From Isochrysis galbana (lineage: Eukaryota > Haptophyta > Isochrysidales > Isochrysidaceae), in NCBI GenBank assembly GCA_018136815.1, contig CM030938.1, positions 2,335,028 through 2,399,027 on the forward strand: 64,000 bases of DNA, written 5' to 3'. Below are positions 25,121 through 36,700 of the stretch, in pieces (positions within the stretch are counted from its first letter, which is position 1; the number at the start of each line of letters is the position of its first letter). The notes beneath the pieces are model-generated. The model worked only from the letters and a program-made list of their open reading frames with translations. It made no database searches and was not told the origin of the DNA. The translations under genes were made by a program, and so were the position numbers.

Positions 25121-26742
25121 CTAGAGCTGATGTGATGGTGTCGCTGTTGGAGGAATGACGTGTAGTGTTGGAAAATGAAGCACGCGTGGCGCGCTCGTCG
25201 AGAGCTGGCCTGATATCTCTAATCGGTCGCAGAACACGTCGACGTACCCATATGCTTCAGTGTGAGTGAGCGGTGACTCCACTGTGATGTGATGGATGCC
25301 TTCATCGTCGATTGCGTAGCCGCCGCGATGTAGATGGCCAGCGAGAAACGCCACAACGTGGCCACATCCATCTTCCTGCGCGGCAATCAACGGCCATCCA
25401 GCATGGGTGAGCATGGGATTGATCTGGATTAGCATGTGCTCCTAGGATGAGTGGAAAGGATACGGGCAAATCCTCTCCCAAACCCAATGGGAATCATGGT
25501 GGGCACTTTGGCGGTTGGCACAGAGGGGAATCGACGATTGACAATCCACACATTCGCGTCAGCGGATAGATGCTATGATCTGACCCACAAAGCGGGCTTC
25601 AACATCTTGCCTGCAAGATCCGCAAAATATCGTCGCAGTCAAAAGCGAGTGTGGTTTCCGACGCTGCTTGCTTGAAGATCGGGAGGTGAGACAATACAAT
25701 GACCCGATCCCCTCGTTCGCGCGCAGCCACTACCTCCCTGCGCAACCATTTACGCTGACGTTCGCCACAGCCGCCATTGAAAGGCACATACCGACGCTTG
25801 ATGCCTAGCAACGACGGAGAGATGTAGCAGGAAGCCTCTTAGCCACAATTCGTGTGGACTTCGTGCACGGGGACTGGGCCGTTGCGGAGAAAGCAAGAAC
25901 CACCTGACAAATTGTCGAAAAAATTGATTCCCTGCTTTTGACTCAAGACAGGGTTCGGATTGTATTCCCGCATGAGACGCGCCGCCTCTTGGTAACCTTT
26001 TAGCGTTTGGTCTTGCAATAGTCCAACCTCGTAAGAATTGAGGGTAATGATCGTCCATCCTTCATATGGGCGTGTTGAGAAATTGCAGTAGCCCGAATCA
26101 TCCGATGCAACCCTGAGTACCACTTCGATGGGCCCAACTGGGATCAGCATCGGTTCCTCAGGCCCACAAACAGGCCCACAGGCATAGCGGTCGTTAGTTT
26201 GGCTTAGGGATCGCGCACCATCCAAGGCTGGGCTTGTTCAAGTGCTCTTTGAGGTCATTCCAGCCGAAATTATACAGCTCGTGATTTCCAACGACGTGGT
26301 AAATAGGAGCTGCGCACTTGGCGAGCAATTCCGTCACAATGTTCAAAGCAGGCTGAGATTGCGGGCTAGCCATATTGAGCCCAGCACCATATCCCCCAGC
26401 ATTTTGACCGTCGATGAGATCCCCAAGCTGTGCAATGAAGAGCGGTCGAGGTATTAACGAGTTCCACAGCTCGACAGCGCGCTTAACCTGCCCCAGTGTC
26501 CCGCGATAGTTTCGTTGCTCTGTCCCCATGAAGTTGCTGGCCGTCTCGCAGTCGCAGTACTGGATGTCTGCGACCACCCCAAACCGAAACTGACAGCCAC
26601 TCTCTGCCTCTTGCATGGCAATCGCGTTGACGGTGGCCGCTGCAAGCAGGCTTGGGCGTTGTTGGCTTGCAGACTCTGAGACCACGAGCGCCGCCGCGGT
26701 ACTCACTCCTACTGCGGCGAGTAGGCGGCGACGGGCCGACAT
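25121..26742 (-). CDS. Manganese-dependent ADP-ribose/CDP-alcohol diphosphatase-like phosphoesterase
   Basis: Calcineurin-like metallophosphoesterase of the ADPRM type, which hydrolyses ADP-ribose and CDP-alcohols. Exons (minus): 26742-26219, 26112-25904, 25804-25611, 25375-25121; they sum to 394 codons including the stop. Metal-site motifs are all present: D59 and Q61 in GVVADIQYCD, QLGDLIDG (107-108), GNHE (152-155), SHLPI (His284) and GHLH (322-325). YRGTLGQVKRAVELWN and NPNPV match the family. The third intron appears to use a GC donor (CAG|GCAAGA); the others are GT-AG. The start MSARRRLLAAVGVSTAAALVV resembles a short signal or organelle leader. The enzyme looks intact. A purple acid phosphatase is less likely because the ADPRM spacing fits throughout. 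Confidence 0.88.
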
Positions 26743-27280
26743 CTCGGCCGTCTCACGCTCTTTCCCCTTCCTCTCTCCCCTCCCCTCCTGTTCGAGTTTT
26801 CTTCTTGTGTTGGTTTAAAGCTAGTGCTGTCGTGCTGTCGCTGTGTCGGACCGTCGTCCTAGATGTTAAATCACAGTGAAAATCCTTCCAAACACAGTCA
26901 AAACCCTCTGTGTTTGGCCTTGGAAGAAACAAATACTACAAAACTCATTAGGGGGGTATGTGGTGTCCCATAGTGTCGGTGAGTGAACTGGAACTGGGAC
27001 CTCATGTGTCTCGACGTCTCGACCCTAAATCCTAAATGTATGTGAAACACCAGCACAGTGTTTATTTTTATGTTCGGAGGCCAAACACACGTGTGTTTGT
27101 TTGTTGCTCTATTATTTTGGGGATGCGGCCAGTAGCCGCTGGGGCCCGGCGCGGCCGCCGATGGCGGGGCCAGCATCCAGCAGCACATGAGCATGCGGCC
27201 TGGGGGCGCGTCGCTGGCTCGGCGGTTCCTACTTCCATGGGGCCTGGCACGGGCCGGGCACCGGGCTGATGACCAAGAAT

Positions 27281-27324
<44 letters not shown>

Positions 27325-27953
27325 GCGGCTGGCCGCAGGCCGCCGGCGGCTTGTTGACCAGCGACCGCCGGCGGTCTTTCCTCTCGTGCTGCTCACTGCT
27401 CACACAGTGTTGGGCCATCCGGACGCTGTGTGGTCCTACTGCCGTCAGAACAAATTCCACGCTCCATCTTTGGGGGGTCCTCCCGCTCTCTCACTCTCCT
27501 CCCCCCCCTCCCCCCCCACGCCCTCCTCGCAGCAGCGCTTCTGCTGTGTACCCCCCCCCCCCCTCCCCCCAATCCTCAGCGCGCGGAGAAGCTGCTGAGG
27601 GTGCAGCAGCGTAAGAGTGCCGAGCGTCTCAATGAAAGCGGGGCACTGACCTCGGGAAAACAAAATGTCCAGAGCCCCGACCCCGCGGGAGCGCTCTGCC
27701 GCTCGCACTGCCACTGGCGAGTCAGTCAATGGCGCCAACCAGCTTGCAGCCCCTGATCCCCTACGTGCGGAGGCTGCAGTCTGAGTCAGGAAACGATCTC
27801 GATTTGAATGACCCGACCCAGTTTACGGTCCTCAGTACGACCTCCCCCCCCGTCCCCTTGTTCGAGCCCCAAGAAGGCTGGCTAGCGTGAACAGCCCTCG
27901 TGCACAGCCCAGTCCCCTGCTCACTCCCTCACCTCAGACACATGGAAACTTGA
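26743..27953. other. Intergenic stretch with a 41-base G run
   Basis: No gene recognised. A small frame from ATG 27664 (MSRAPTPRE, 38 codons) could be a leader exon of the RING gene, but I could not place splice sites securely. C-rich and T-rich runs occupy 27480-27590 and 27840-27860. Confidence 0.3.
27282..27322 (+). repeat. Poly-G tract, 41 bases
   Basis: An unbroken run of G at 27282-27322. It could form stacked G-quadruplexes and is prone to sequencing and assembly length error. Confidence 0.9.
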
Positions 27954-29020
27954 ATGTATTTACCTTCCTGCTTGTACAATTCAGTGATTGGTTGCGCCGT
28001 ATTCGTGCTACTCATCCTCTGTCTGCTTTGCATCTACGGCAAGAGACGCTTCTGGCAATATTTTGAAACAGAGGAAGGCAGGGGGACTGTCGTCAAATTC
28101 TTCGCTGCTTTTGGATATCCACCAGCTGTTGAAGAGGCCAGACAAATCCGGGAGCGAGACCGTGCACGTAAACAAGCAATTGTTGATGATCACCGACGCC
28201 AGATTGCGCTGCTCTTCTCAGCCTACAATGAGTTACCACGCATGGCATACAAGGACTTCCCTACGTTGGTGCCTCAGGATTCAAGAGCAGTGCCGCCGCA
28301 GAACTCAGCCATAGAGGCGACGCAGTGTCCCGCCATGTTGCCACCGCCCCAGAGTGATCACTCACGTCAGACGCTGCGGCAACCGTCCGGCCAGATCAAC
28401 GACGTAGGGCATGATGAAGAACGTGATCATCTGAGGTCATGCACAATCTGCATGGTCAGGTAAATTGCTCCGCCTAGCCGTCGCAGACTCCAAGTTCAGA
28501 ATCGATTGGATTCTTAATGATATCAACTGCTGTCCGCTTGCGGACATGGCTTGCACGTGGTTCTTCACGCCATAGGGCAAGCGCGCCAGCTTGTACTTTC
28601 TTGCCTCATTTCACCGATGTCTCCATGCCGGGTTCCGCTCGCCAACGGCAAGAATTGTGCCCATGGAGCTGTGAAACAAGTTGCATGCGGATACCTCGTC
28701 TCACCGTGCATAATATTCCCCCCCCCTCCCGCAGTTTCGACGCTGAAAGCTGTTGCGTTTGTCTTCCATGCTCTCACATATATCATGATAGATGCCTAAG
28801 GAAGTGGTACGAAACGGGCAAAGCAATCGATGGCGCGTGCCCTCTTTGCAAACGTTCTATCATTCCTGCATCGATGACGGAGGCGACTGAATCAGATGAC
28901 CATAACAATGCGGAAAACGGATCCAACATCAGTGGCGAGGGGGAGAATGCGTCATCTGCCCAAGTAGAAATGGCATCATCGGTGCCGGAGCTCACGCATC
29001 AAGCAGCAGGTGCGGTATGA
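27954..29020 (+). CDS. Membrane-anchored RING-H2 finger protein, probable E3 ubiquitin ligase
   Basis: Two exons, 27954-28459 and 28735-29020, give 263 residues. The intron has clean GTAAAT...CCCGCAG borders and the join stays in frame. Residues about 10-30 (IGCAVFVLLILCLLCIYG) form one membrane helix. The RING-H2 finger spans the intron: CTIC before it, then LPCSHIYHDRC and CPLC after, giving the full C3H2C3 set. Architecture (N-terminal helix, distal RING-H2) is that of ATL-like E3 ligases, which pass ubiquitin to membrane or secretory-pathway substrates. The Ser/Glu-rich tail has no further domain. An upstream leader exon is possible. Substrate unknown. Confidence 0.85.
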
Positions 29021-29345
29021 CAAGGCTCAACCCTTGTGCAACATGTGCGCGTCACCAATAATGATCGTTACCCACATTGGAGCACATGTGCAACAAAGTC
29101 CCTGGTCCCTTGCTCTGATTATGACTACTAAGTGGTGCAGTAAGGTGTGTGTGAATCTGGAACTTTACTTGACTCAATCCTGCGAGGTGCCATTCCAATG
29201 CCAATCCTCAATACGCGGTGCATCTCTCTAGTAAGAGTAAGAAAATTTTGCAACTGGGAGTATGGGCCCTGCACTGAGCCGCCCCGGATGCCCCGTCAGG
29301 CTGATATATATATGTATATATTCTTGAGCGTTAGTACCACCGTTA
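29021..29345. other. Gene-free stretch
   Basis: No gene, repeat or RNA recognised; a short TATATATATGTATATA run lies near 29304-29320. Confidence 0.3.
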
Positions 29346-29622
29346 CTAAGTTTATACTTAGTTCAGCATGGGGGTCCGCCTCGCGTCCCCCCTCTCAGGC
29401 ATCAGGTACCAATTCCCCTCCGGGGGGCCTGTCGGTCATCCCCATGCTCTGCCTTTTGGCATGAGCAGGGCACTCAACACAACCACCCAGACCTCCAGTG
29501 GGCGCGGGTCGCGAGCCGCACTCCCTGGCCCGCTTGGGCCTGCTCTCGTACTGACTCCCCCCCCCCCATCCCTGGTCGCCAGGCAGACAGGGGCCTCTGG
29601 GCGGCTGTCGCATTCATCCTAG
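29346..29622 (+). mobile_element. Hairpin-headed retroposon 5' end
   Basis: A perfect hairpin CTAAGTTTATACTTAG (29346-29361) is followed by ATG at 29368 and an 84-codon frame starting MGVRLASPLSG. The hairpin matches those at 23470 and 61502 but with a full A-T closing pair in place of a wobble pair. The coding part does not align with the other ORF1 frames, so it is either a different subfamily or a chance join. Confidence 0.45.
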
Positions 29623-30340
29623 ATGATGCGATTTCTAGGTTCTTATTTCCAGGTCCTTCGCCGTGCGGCCACACGGTGAAGCTCAGGCATACCTAGGTTG
29701 GTAGGGTTGGTCCCTAGCGACCTAGAATTCGGGTTCTCGTTTCGTTCCTTCTAGCCTGTTTGTCAGGTCTAGATTCTAGATTCCAGGTTTCCTCCTTTCG
29801 GGTAATCTTGACCCAAAGGAGCCAGGTCGCCTGTCGCTCGCTGCGCGCTTGTCTCAAGCTCTCGGGTTACCTTCAGGAGGCTTATTTAGCTTCTTGCAAG
29901 GCTTGTTGTTTATTGTTGGTTGGGTTCCGGTTCTCTCTTGGGACTTGCTGACTTTCGTTGTCGTCCAGGCCTGTTCTTCATAGCTTCATTTGTTCTGCTT
30001 GGCCTGGTTAGGGTTTCGTTGTCTTCCGGTGTTTGGCGTTCGCGTTGGCATTCGGAAATTTCCTCTCACATTCCCTAGGTCCGCTACCCTTGGCTTGTAG
30101 GTCCTTGCTTCTTTCTTCTCGGTCAAGGTTTTTGGCGAGCGAGTCGGTTGCTCTATCTGCTCGAGATTTGAGGTTTAATTTGCCATCTCCCCTTGGAGAT
30201 CAGTGTAGGTTCGCTTCTTAGGTGAGGGAATCTTTCCCCTTGATGCAAGTTACATGCAAGCCCTTGGCCCCTTTGGTGTTTCTTCCCCTTGGTTGCTACT
30301 CAGGGTTGCTCGATAGAAGTGTCTAGAAGGTTCACGCTCA
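29623..30340. other. T-rich stretch of unusual composition, no gene
   Basis: Plus strand rich in T and G with many copies of GGTTC, CTAGG and TTCTTC-like words, unlike the flanks. No frame resembles a protein. It may be untranslated or terminal-repeat sequence of the element whose chromodomain follows. Confidence 0.35.
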
Positions 30341-30625
30341 ACGGCAAGATTTCTTCGGTCGCGAGGATATCTCATTGCGATCTGTATCCGAAGTGATCGC
30401 CGCGGTCAGCCGCTGGCTGACGACGAGTACATCGTTGAAAAGTTGCTCGATCGTCGTAGCCATGGCGGATCTACCGAGTACCTCGTGATGTGGCGTGGCT
30501 ATTCTCTTCGAGAAGCCACCTGGGAGCCTCGTTCCGAGTTGCTCCGTCGTTGTTCTGACTTGCTCGATGATTATGATCGCCGCCTTCATATCTCCCCCCT
30601 CGCAGGCCCCCGGCTCCCATTCTAA
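30341..30625 (+). mobile_element. Chromodomain fragment, probable Ty3/gypsy chromovirus tail (fossil)
   Basis: A short frame carries a recognisable chromodomain: EYIVEKLLDRR, LVMWRGY and ATWEP hold the aromatic residues that bind methylated histone H3 in this family. Chromodomains at the end of integrase define chromoviruses of the Ty3/gypsy group. No integrase core, reverse transcriptase or LTR is recognisable nearby, so this is an old fragment. Attachment of the domain to the LINE that follows cannot be ruled out. Confidence 0.55.
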
Positions 30626-30673
30626 CTCCCCACAAGTTACAATGGGTGAAAACCTAGTAAGGCGGGCCGACCT

Positions 30674-30913
30674 ATGTCGGGCGACTCACCACGCTGCAAC
30701 CTCTCGCACGAGATCCCCGGAGCATGGATCGACAACAAATGTACGATTCGCTGCCACCTCCATCCTCACAAGAAGATTTCGGGAGTTTGCCTCAACGGCC
30801 CGACGTGCCTATTCCTACACCCAGAGTGCGCGGCGGCCCTGCTCGCCAAATTGCACGCAATAGCCCGCGACGCGGCCCAGCCGCCGCACCCCAGACTCGC
30901 CTTTGACCTTTGA
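30674..30913 (+). pseudogene. LINE ORF1 C-terminal zinc-motif fragment
   Basis: Seventy-nine codons with CTIRCHLHPHKK and CLNGPTCLFLHPEC, a Cys/His arrangement suggesting one or two zinc-binding knuckles. It ends in a TGA that overlaps the start of the ORF2 frame at 30903, the usual tight ORF1/ORF2 spacing of LINEs. The ORF1 N-terminus is missing here. Confidence 0.55.
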
Positions 30914-31397
30914 CTCCACCCTCGGATACCCAGGTGAGGGACCGATCAGAGTCGCGACGTACAACGTCAACGGCACCAAAGGCGGCAAACTTGCCGCGGT
31001 GCTCTCTCAAGCGCGTAAGGCGGGCGTAGACATACTCCTTCTCCAAGAGCTGCACGCATACGAAGATGGCTCACATCGGCGATCGTACAGAACGGCGAAC
31101 CTCCTAGGCTGGCACTGGTTTGACTCGCCGGGAGAGCTAGCGGACCCGGCAAGCGGAGTAGCGATCGCGATTCGCGAAACGTGCGCCAGGGTGACCCCTA
31201 GAGTAGACTCCGTAGTGGAAATCATAAAAGGAAGATGCATAAAGGTAGATATCGAGATAGACGAAAAAACATACCGTATCATTTCCGTGTACCTAAGCGT
31301 CGGATATAACGCGAGAGCTCAAAGGGGACGGCCCCCGCAACAAACCTCAGCCAGCGCGAGAGGCGTGGGCCCGCAAGCTAGACCTAACGCACGATGA
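30903..31397 (+). pseudogene. LINE ORF2 apurinic endonuclease domain, truncated
   Basis: IRVATYNVNGTKGGKL, DILLLQELHA and SGVAIAIRE match the first half of the exonuclease-endonuclease-phosphatase fold used by LINEs to nick target DNA; the Asn and Glu of the active site are visible. The domain ends after ISVYLSVGYN, before its catalytic histidine region. The sequence then jumps to the far C-terminus of ORF2, with the polymerase deleted. Confidence 0.75.
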
Positions 31398-32031
31398 ATG
31401 GAAGCACGTGGCGAAACTCTATACCCACCCCCTACTAAAACACACAGACAAACACCTGCACTTCAAGCACGTTACCCATAGGAGGCTGGGTACGCGAAAC
31501 CGGTTCGCAGCGGCGACCACCACAAGATGTAGACTCTGCGGGAAACACAGAGAAAACTCGACGCACCTAGCTAGATGCCCGTCCACGCTTCCGATATTTC
31601 AAACCATAGAAGCCGTAGCGGGGTACACCCCGGCGAAAGACAGATCGACGACTCAAAAAATCAAAGACAGACTATTCGCATACCCGAATTCCCCGACGCC
31701 GGATAGCCTTAAAGCCCTCTACCTAATAGCATGGAGATACATCATAAGCGACTTCTACAAAGTGGAATTCGAAAATCACACCTTCCACCACGTACCGGTT
31801 ATCGAAAGAGTCCTAAGCAGGTTCACGGCCCTCGTCAGAGGTCGGGAACCTCCGGACAACTTCTTAACCGCACGCACGCGCAAGGCCTCCCTGGGAAGGA
31901 AGCCGAAAATCAAATCTCCACACGACCTCAGCGCCCCTGTCTTCTTAACTAACAACAAAGGCGCCCTAGTCATGAGCACGAATCTATCTCTGGTAGCGGA
32001 AGCCCTCAACATAGCAGAGCGACTAGCCTAA
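31322..32031 (+). pseudogene. LINE ORF2 C-terminal domain with zinc finger
   Basis: FKHVTHRRLGTRNRFA is followed by CRLCGKHRENSTHLARC, a C-x2-C-x8-H-x3-C finger, then about 150 residues ending AERLA-stop. The same order and spacing occur on the minus strand at 37575-38165. Such C-terminal fingers in LINEs help bind template or target. The upstream polymerase is missing. Confidence 0.75.
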
Positions 32032-32250
32032 CCAAGCGACCCCGCGCCGCGAGCCGCCCACCATCCTAAAGTAGGCCCTAGACACACTGACCACAGCTGC
32101 CTGACACCCAGCACAAGGAGCAAACACACAATAGCCGGTAGCCCGATGGCATAGGAGGAAGGCGCGAAACAGGCCATCGCGAATCGGCACACACCGTCTG
32201 CCACTGGAGACCCACGACACCCAGCCCCTAGGTAGAGCACGAGGGGACGA

Positions 32251-33726
32251 GCCGCAAGGCAGGTGTAGGGGGAGTGAAGGGAAACGGGCGAGGCTGCGAA
32301 GATACCGTGCAGGGTCGCGCGCGCGGCGAGAATATTAAGAAGTTTTTTTCTCTCTCTCTTTCACCCAATTCAGCCTCGTGTGAGCGCGTGTTTTCTCTGC
32401 TTGCTTGCATGTTTCCATCTGACCGGGCCACTTCCCTGTCTGATCAAGTTGAATCGTCTGTGCTGTTGCGCTACAATGGCAACAAGCGCGCAGGAGAAGG
32501 ACGCGCGTGATGTGGGCGTGTGTGTGTGAGCATGTTGTAGTATAGCATCCTGTCTTTTTGTGCTGTTGTCTATACTCTCTATGTATGGTCTATCCACATA
32601 CAAAACACCTTGCTAGATAGTAGATAGATAATAGATAAGTAGGTGTTCGGAGATCTCGGAGTGCGTGAGCGCGTTAGCTTACTTAGTAGAAAAGCAGAAA
32701 ACTTGACTACATAACTACATATTTTCTACATATTTGGGCGTGGAGTCTACATATTTTCAACATATTTCAGCGACATATTTGTGGGCGATTTTTTCTACAT
32801 ATTTTTACCTACCCTTACCGCGTGGCTCCCTCCCCGTCGCCACGCCCCGATGCCCCCTCTCCGCATTGCGTCTTCCTCCCGCCATTAGGTTTCTCCGCGT
32901 GACTCCCTGATTGAAGGCTTTTCCATGCTGTGGGGGTGATGGCGATTGAACGCTTTTCCACGTGTAGGCTGATGGTGATTGAGCACGCTTCTCCATGCTG
33001 TGGGTGGATGGTGATTGAGCGCTTCTCGCCTCACACTGCGGCACACTGCGGCGCCTTAGACCTGCCTCCCATGGGCTCCGGCGGCGAAGGTGGAGTTGAT
33101 GGCGGCGGGACCGCAGCAAGTTCAGAAGGTGAGGCGAGGGAGGACATCAGCACCTCGCCCCTGTGAAGGTAGGTGGTGGTGGATGTCCGCCAAGAGAGGG
33201 AGAGGAGGAAGGGGGCAGGGCCCACGTAGTGGTAGTAGTGGGAGGCGAAACCGCGGCAGAGGAGTAAACGAAGTAACATATGAAAGGGTGCATCCAACCG
33301 ACAGGAAACGGAAAAAGTCAGTTGTAGCACCCTCAGCCGTGACCTAGAACCCCTGGCTACACAGGAAACGCACGAATCGCCGCTAGCAAACAGATGCAGA
33401 ACCGCTCACTCACCAGGTCTGCCCCTAACCATACCCTGAACCGGGCCCGTCGTAGTGTACACGGGCCGCACCCCGCAAACCAAGACCAAGGAACGAAGGG
33501 GGAAGAGGAAAGGGTATCGGGATAAGGGGACGCAAGGGCGGTGTCGTAGTAGAGTCAAGTTGTGCTGTGTCAGTACTAAGTGATAGCCACGAATCTTCAG
33601 TCGTTTTTTTCTAGCATGTCCCGCTTTTCACGGAACACAACCTATGCCATTGTTGGTCAATGCTCTTGAACACTGTGTCGGCAGCACCTTCTTGGCGAAC
33701 TGAAGCCTGACAATCAGCCCATCTTC
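32251..33726. other. Repeat-bearing stretch without a gene
   Basis: Holds an AT-rich patch (32700-32815) with about six copies of the word ACATATTT, a degenerate tandem repeat of about 42 bp (32900-33040), and a LINE-tail-like segment (about 33400-33545) with GTAGTGTACACGGGCCGCACCCCG followed by A/G-rich sequence. No gene was recognised. The USP-cyclin L gene ends at 33727. Confidence 0.45.
32900..33040 (+). repeat. Degenerate tandem repeat, about 42-bp unit, 3-4 copies
   Basis: Units contain GGTGATTGAGCGCTTNTCCA with variants GATTGAAGGCTTTTCCATG, GATTGAACGCTTTTCCACG and GATTGAGCACGCTTCTCCA. It lies just outside any recognised gene. Confidence 0.6.
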
Positions 33727-36700
33727 TCAAGGCGTGCCTGGTCCAATATGTTGCTTATCCAACGCTCGCGAGCCCTGGACTCCAGCACAACCTCTAAAAC
33801 ATTCGCTTCCAGGGTGTCGCCGCGTGGTGTGGAACTTGCCACCACCTGAGCTTGACCGCGGTGGAGAGTAGTTGCGAGGCCGGCCCGGAGAGTGCACACG
33901 CGGCTGATAATGCGAACGGCTGTACAACCTCCGATCATAGGGCGAGCGCCGATGATGCCACAACTCACTCTGTCGAATCAGGGGAGAGCATGACGGTGAA
34001 CCGTGTCGCCAATGTCTGCGTTCACGCCTATCAACACGCTCACGACAAGGGGAACGATCTCTCCTTGGGGAATCATCACGGCAGTCTCGTCGACAGTGCC
34101 GGTGGTGCTTGTGCCTCCGGTGATGAGTGCCCTCACGATCGTCCCGACGCCCGCTACTTGGTCTGCGCCACGTGTGCTTTCCACCGCACAAACCATATTT
34201 GTCTTCAGCTGGACCATGCGCAAGAACGTCGCCTTGAGGCTTGATGGGTACCAGCTGCCCTGGGGCACCTTCGCCGCCGCTCCCACGTGCCTTTGAGCCT
34301 TCTGAGGCACCGCGATTGCAAGCGGCCGAAAGCTGGCGTTCACGCCGTCTCGATTCCTCATCACCTCCAGGCGATGGACACCACGGTGCGGAAGAAAGCG
34401 TCATGAGGCCTTTGTCATCAAAAACATCCGCGTGTGGAGCAAGACGAACATATCGTGCAGGGGATCGCGTGTAAAGCCCGCAAATCGCATGGCTTACGTC
34501 ATCTAGCTGCGTTTTCGTCACGCCAAAACATTCCCACCACGGTGGTGACGTGTTCGAGGGCAGCTTAATTGAATGGACGCGAGCAGCGTAGCGGAACGCG
34601 GCACAGCAGATGGCCTCCGGGGCAAAATGCACGCACGCGTCCAAACGGTGGGAGTCGCTTACAAAATTCCATGAGGTTTGCGCAAGGGCACGAGCTGTCA
34701 GACCAGGAGGAGCGAGCATGTGCACCACACTCAGGATCATTTTGTGGGGTTGGTCAGCACTGAGAGAATAGCTGACATTCTTCGCCAACTCGATCGATGC
34801 ACGTTCGATCGACGTAGAGAGCCTCGCATAAGTATGTGATCGAATATTCAGGGGCAACGACGTCGAGCCAGCACGCTTAGCAACAAGGTGTGAAAAGACA
34901 TCTAGCAGATTTTGCATCCCTAGCGTGTGGCCCTCAGCTCTTGACGTCAACAACAATGCTGCGCACGATATTTCCTGCAACGAGAGTGCCCGGACTAAGA
35001 CTAGCGCGGGATGTTGGGCATCCGTGCTGCACGTGATCTGACGCGCAAGTACCTAGCAGCTCCAAAGCAACACACGGTTGTGGAGGTGCCACTGTGGAGG
35101 TAAAGATCAACACCTTTGCAAAGTATGTCGAAGGGCGCGGGAAGCAAGGGGGGTGGGGTGAGGATAGGGCTAGCAACCTGAACGTCGAAGTCGCGGATGG
35201 AATGCCGCGAGTAGAAAATGTGCAGAACGTCCTGCGCGCTTGCTATGACTACGGGCGTCAAGTACAGCATGATGCCCATCTGCTGGATGATCTCGCAACC
35301 GTACATGCGTTGGCCTAAGAGAAGATCCGCTTCACTGTCGGTCCCAGTCTGGCACTTCTCAAACTTAGGCATGGAGGCCTGGAAAGTTGGAATGGCACTG
35401 CAAGCTGCTTTCCCACTTGCTGCCCATGCAATATTAGACTTGCACGCCGCGAATGTATCACGGATACTCATAGCATCATGTCCTCTGTCCCGTTCGCACA
35501 AGTCATCGTGCAATACACCAATCTGGGACGTGGTACGCGAAGTGCTCGCACTTGCTGGCCCTTTGGGCAGGGCAAGTGCTAACGTATCTACTGCATCTGT
35601 ACCCTCGTCCTCGGTGCCCGCCTCCATCACCTCCGAAAAATGAGGGACAGTTTTACCTTCCGTTGAACTCTTTGATCGTGCATCGGGTGCCAATTGCGAC
35701 TCGATCGCGACGCTGTCAGTGGCTGAGCCCGTCAGCAAGCTTGCACCTCCGATTAAATGAGGTGCTATCAATGCAGGCGCTGTGCGATGTCCTTGCTTGG
35801 TGGAACATGGGAAGGATTGCTGAAACTGGGTTCGGGATTTGGCAGCGTCTGCTACATACCCCTCAAGAGGAAGCTGTGGCCCAATCAGCAGAGCATCGCC
35901 ACTCCTGGACGGCGCAGCAATGTGCGTGGGTTGGTATGCTGCGCTCACCGCATTCGTTTGGTGCGCTTGTGCTCTGTGGTGCACCGTCTGAGGGATGCAA
36001 TCCATCAGCGCATAAAAGAGCATGTAAGCGCACGCGCTTAGAACGGTAGCTTCGCTAACCGGTCCGACGTGTGAATCATTGAGGCACCACCACTTGCTTA
36101 TCGAGCTGCTGTTCTTCTGCTCGCGCACGTAGCAGTAGTAATGCCCGGAGTTGGTCGAGCCACCTTCATGAACAAGCACTGCGTATAGGAGGTAGCTAAG
36201 CTGCGGTGCGGAATCGCCATGTTTGCTGTAGGCTGAAGTGAAGGACGTCACGTTCCAACACAAGGGAAACGCAACGTGTGCCGAAATCTTCCCGCTTCCA
36301 CCACCTTCCAGGCTCCCGAAAGCATAAGAAAAGCGTTTAAGATGCACGGTCAGATATGTCGGCGGTCTGTTGAGAGTCAGTTGTTTGCAAGCTCGCTGCA
36401 GGGCGTTGCACCTCTCGCATTTGTACTTGTTGTCGTGGTCCAAAAACTCCTTTTGGCAAAATAACTGCATGGCTGCATCGAGGGTCGTAACTATGTGCTC
36501 GCCAGTCGATCTCAACTCCAATGACAGGTCGAGAAAGGGGTCATAAGTATTTGATTCGTGTGAGCAAGTCAGACAGCGGATTTGAGACTGCAGCGTGCCG
36601 CTGAGCCATACTTGAAGAGCGGTGTAGCGGCCTGGCGTGCCAGCTGGCCTTGCACTCTCACTCAAGATAGTGAATTCTTTAGTCATCCGCTCAAGAGCAC

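Larger units (their letters stand above)
30674..32250 (+). mobile_element. Internally deleted LINE (non-LTR retrotransposon)
   Basis: In order: an ORF1 C-terminus with a Cys/His motif (30674-30913), the ORF2 endonuclease N-terminus (30903-31320) and the ORF2 C-terminus with a C-x2-C-x8-H-x3-C finger (31322-32031), then about 200 bp of 3' untranslated sequence. The reverse transcriptase between endonuclease and C-terminus is absent, so the copy cannot move alone. The C-terminus is closely related to that at 37575-38165 (minus). Confidence 0.82.

Noticed and set aside
35001-35177. C-terminal 59 residues of the uninterrupted USP frame (after FDVQ) as protein
   Set aside because: A GT donor at 35177 and in-frame cyclin L continuation at 34974 show that this part is intron.
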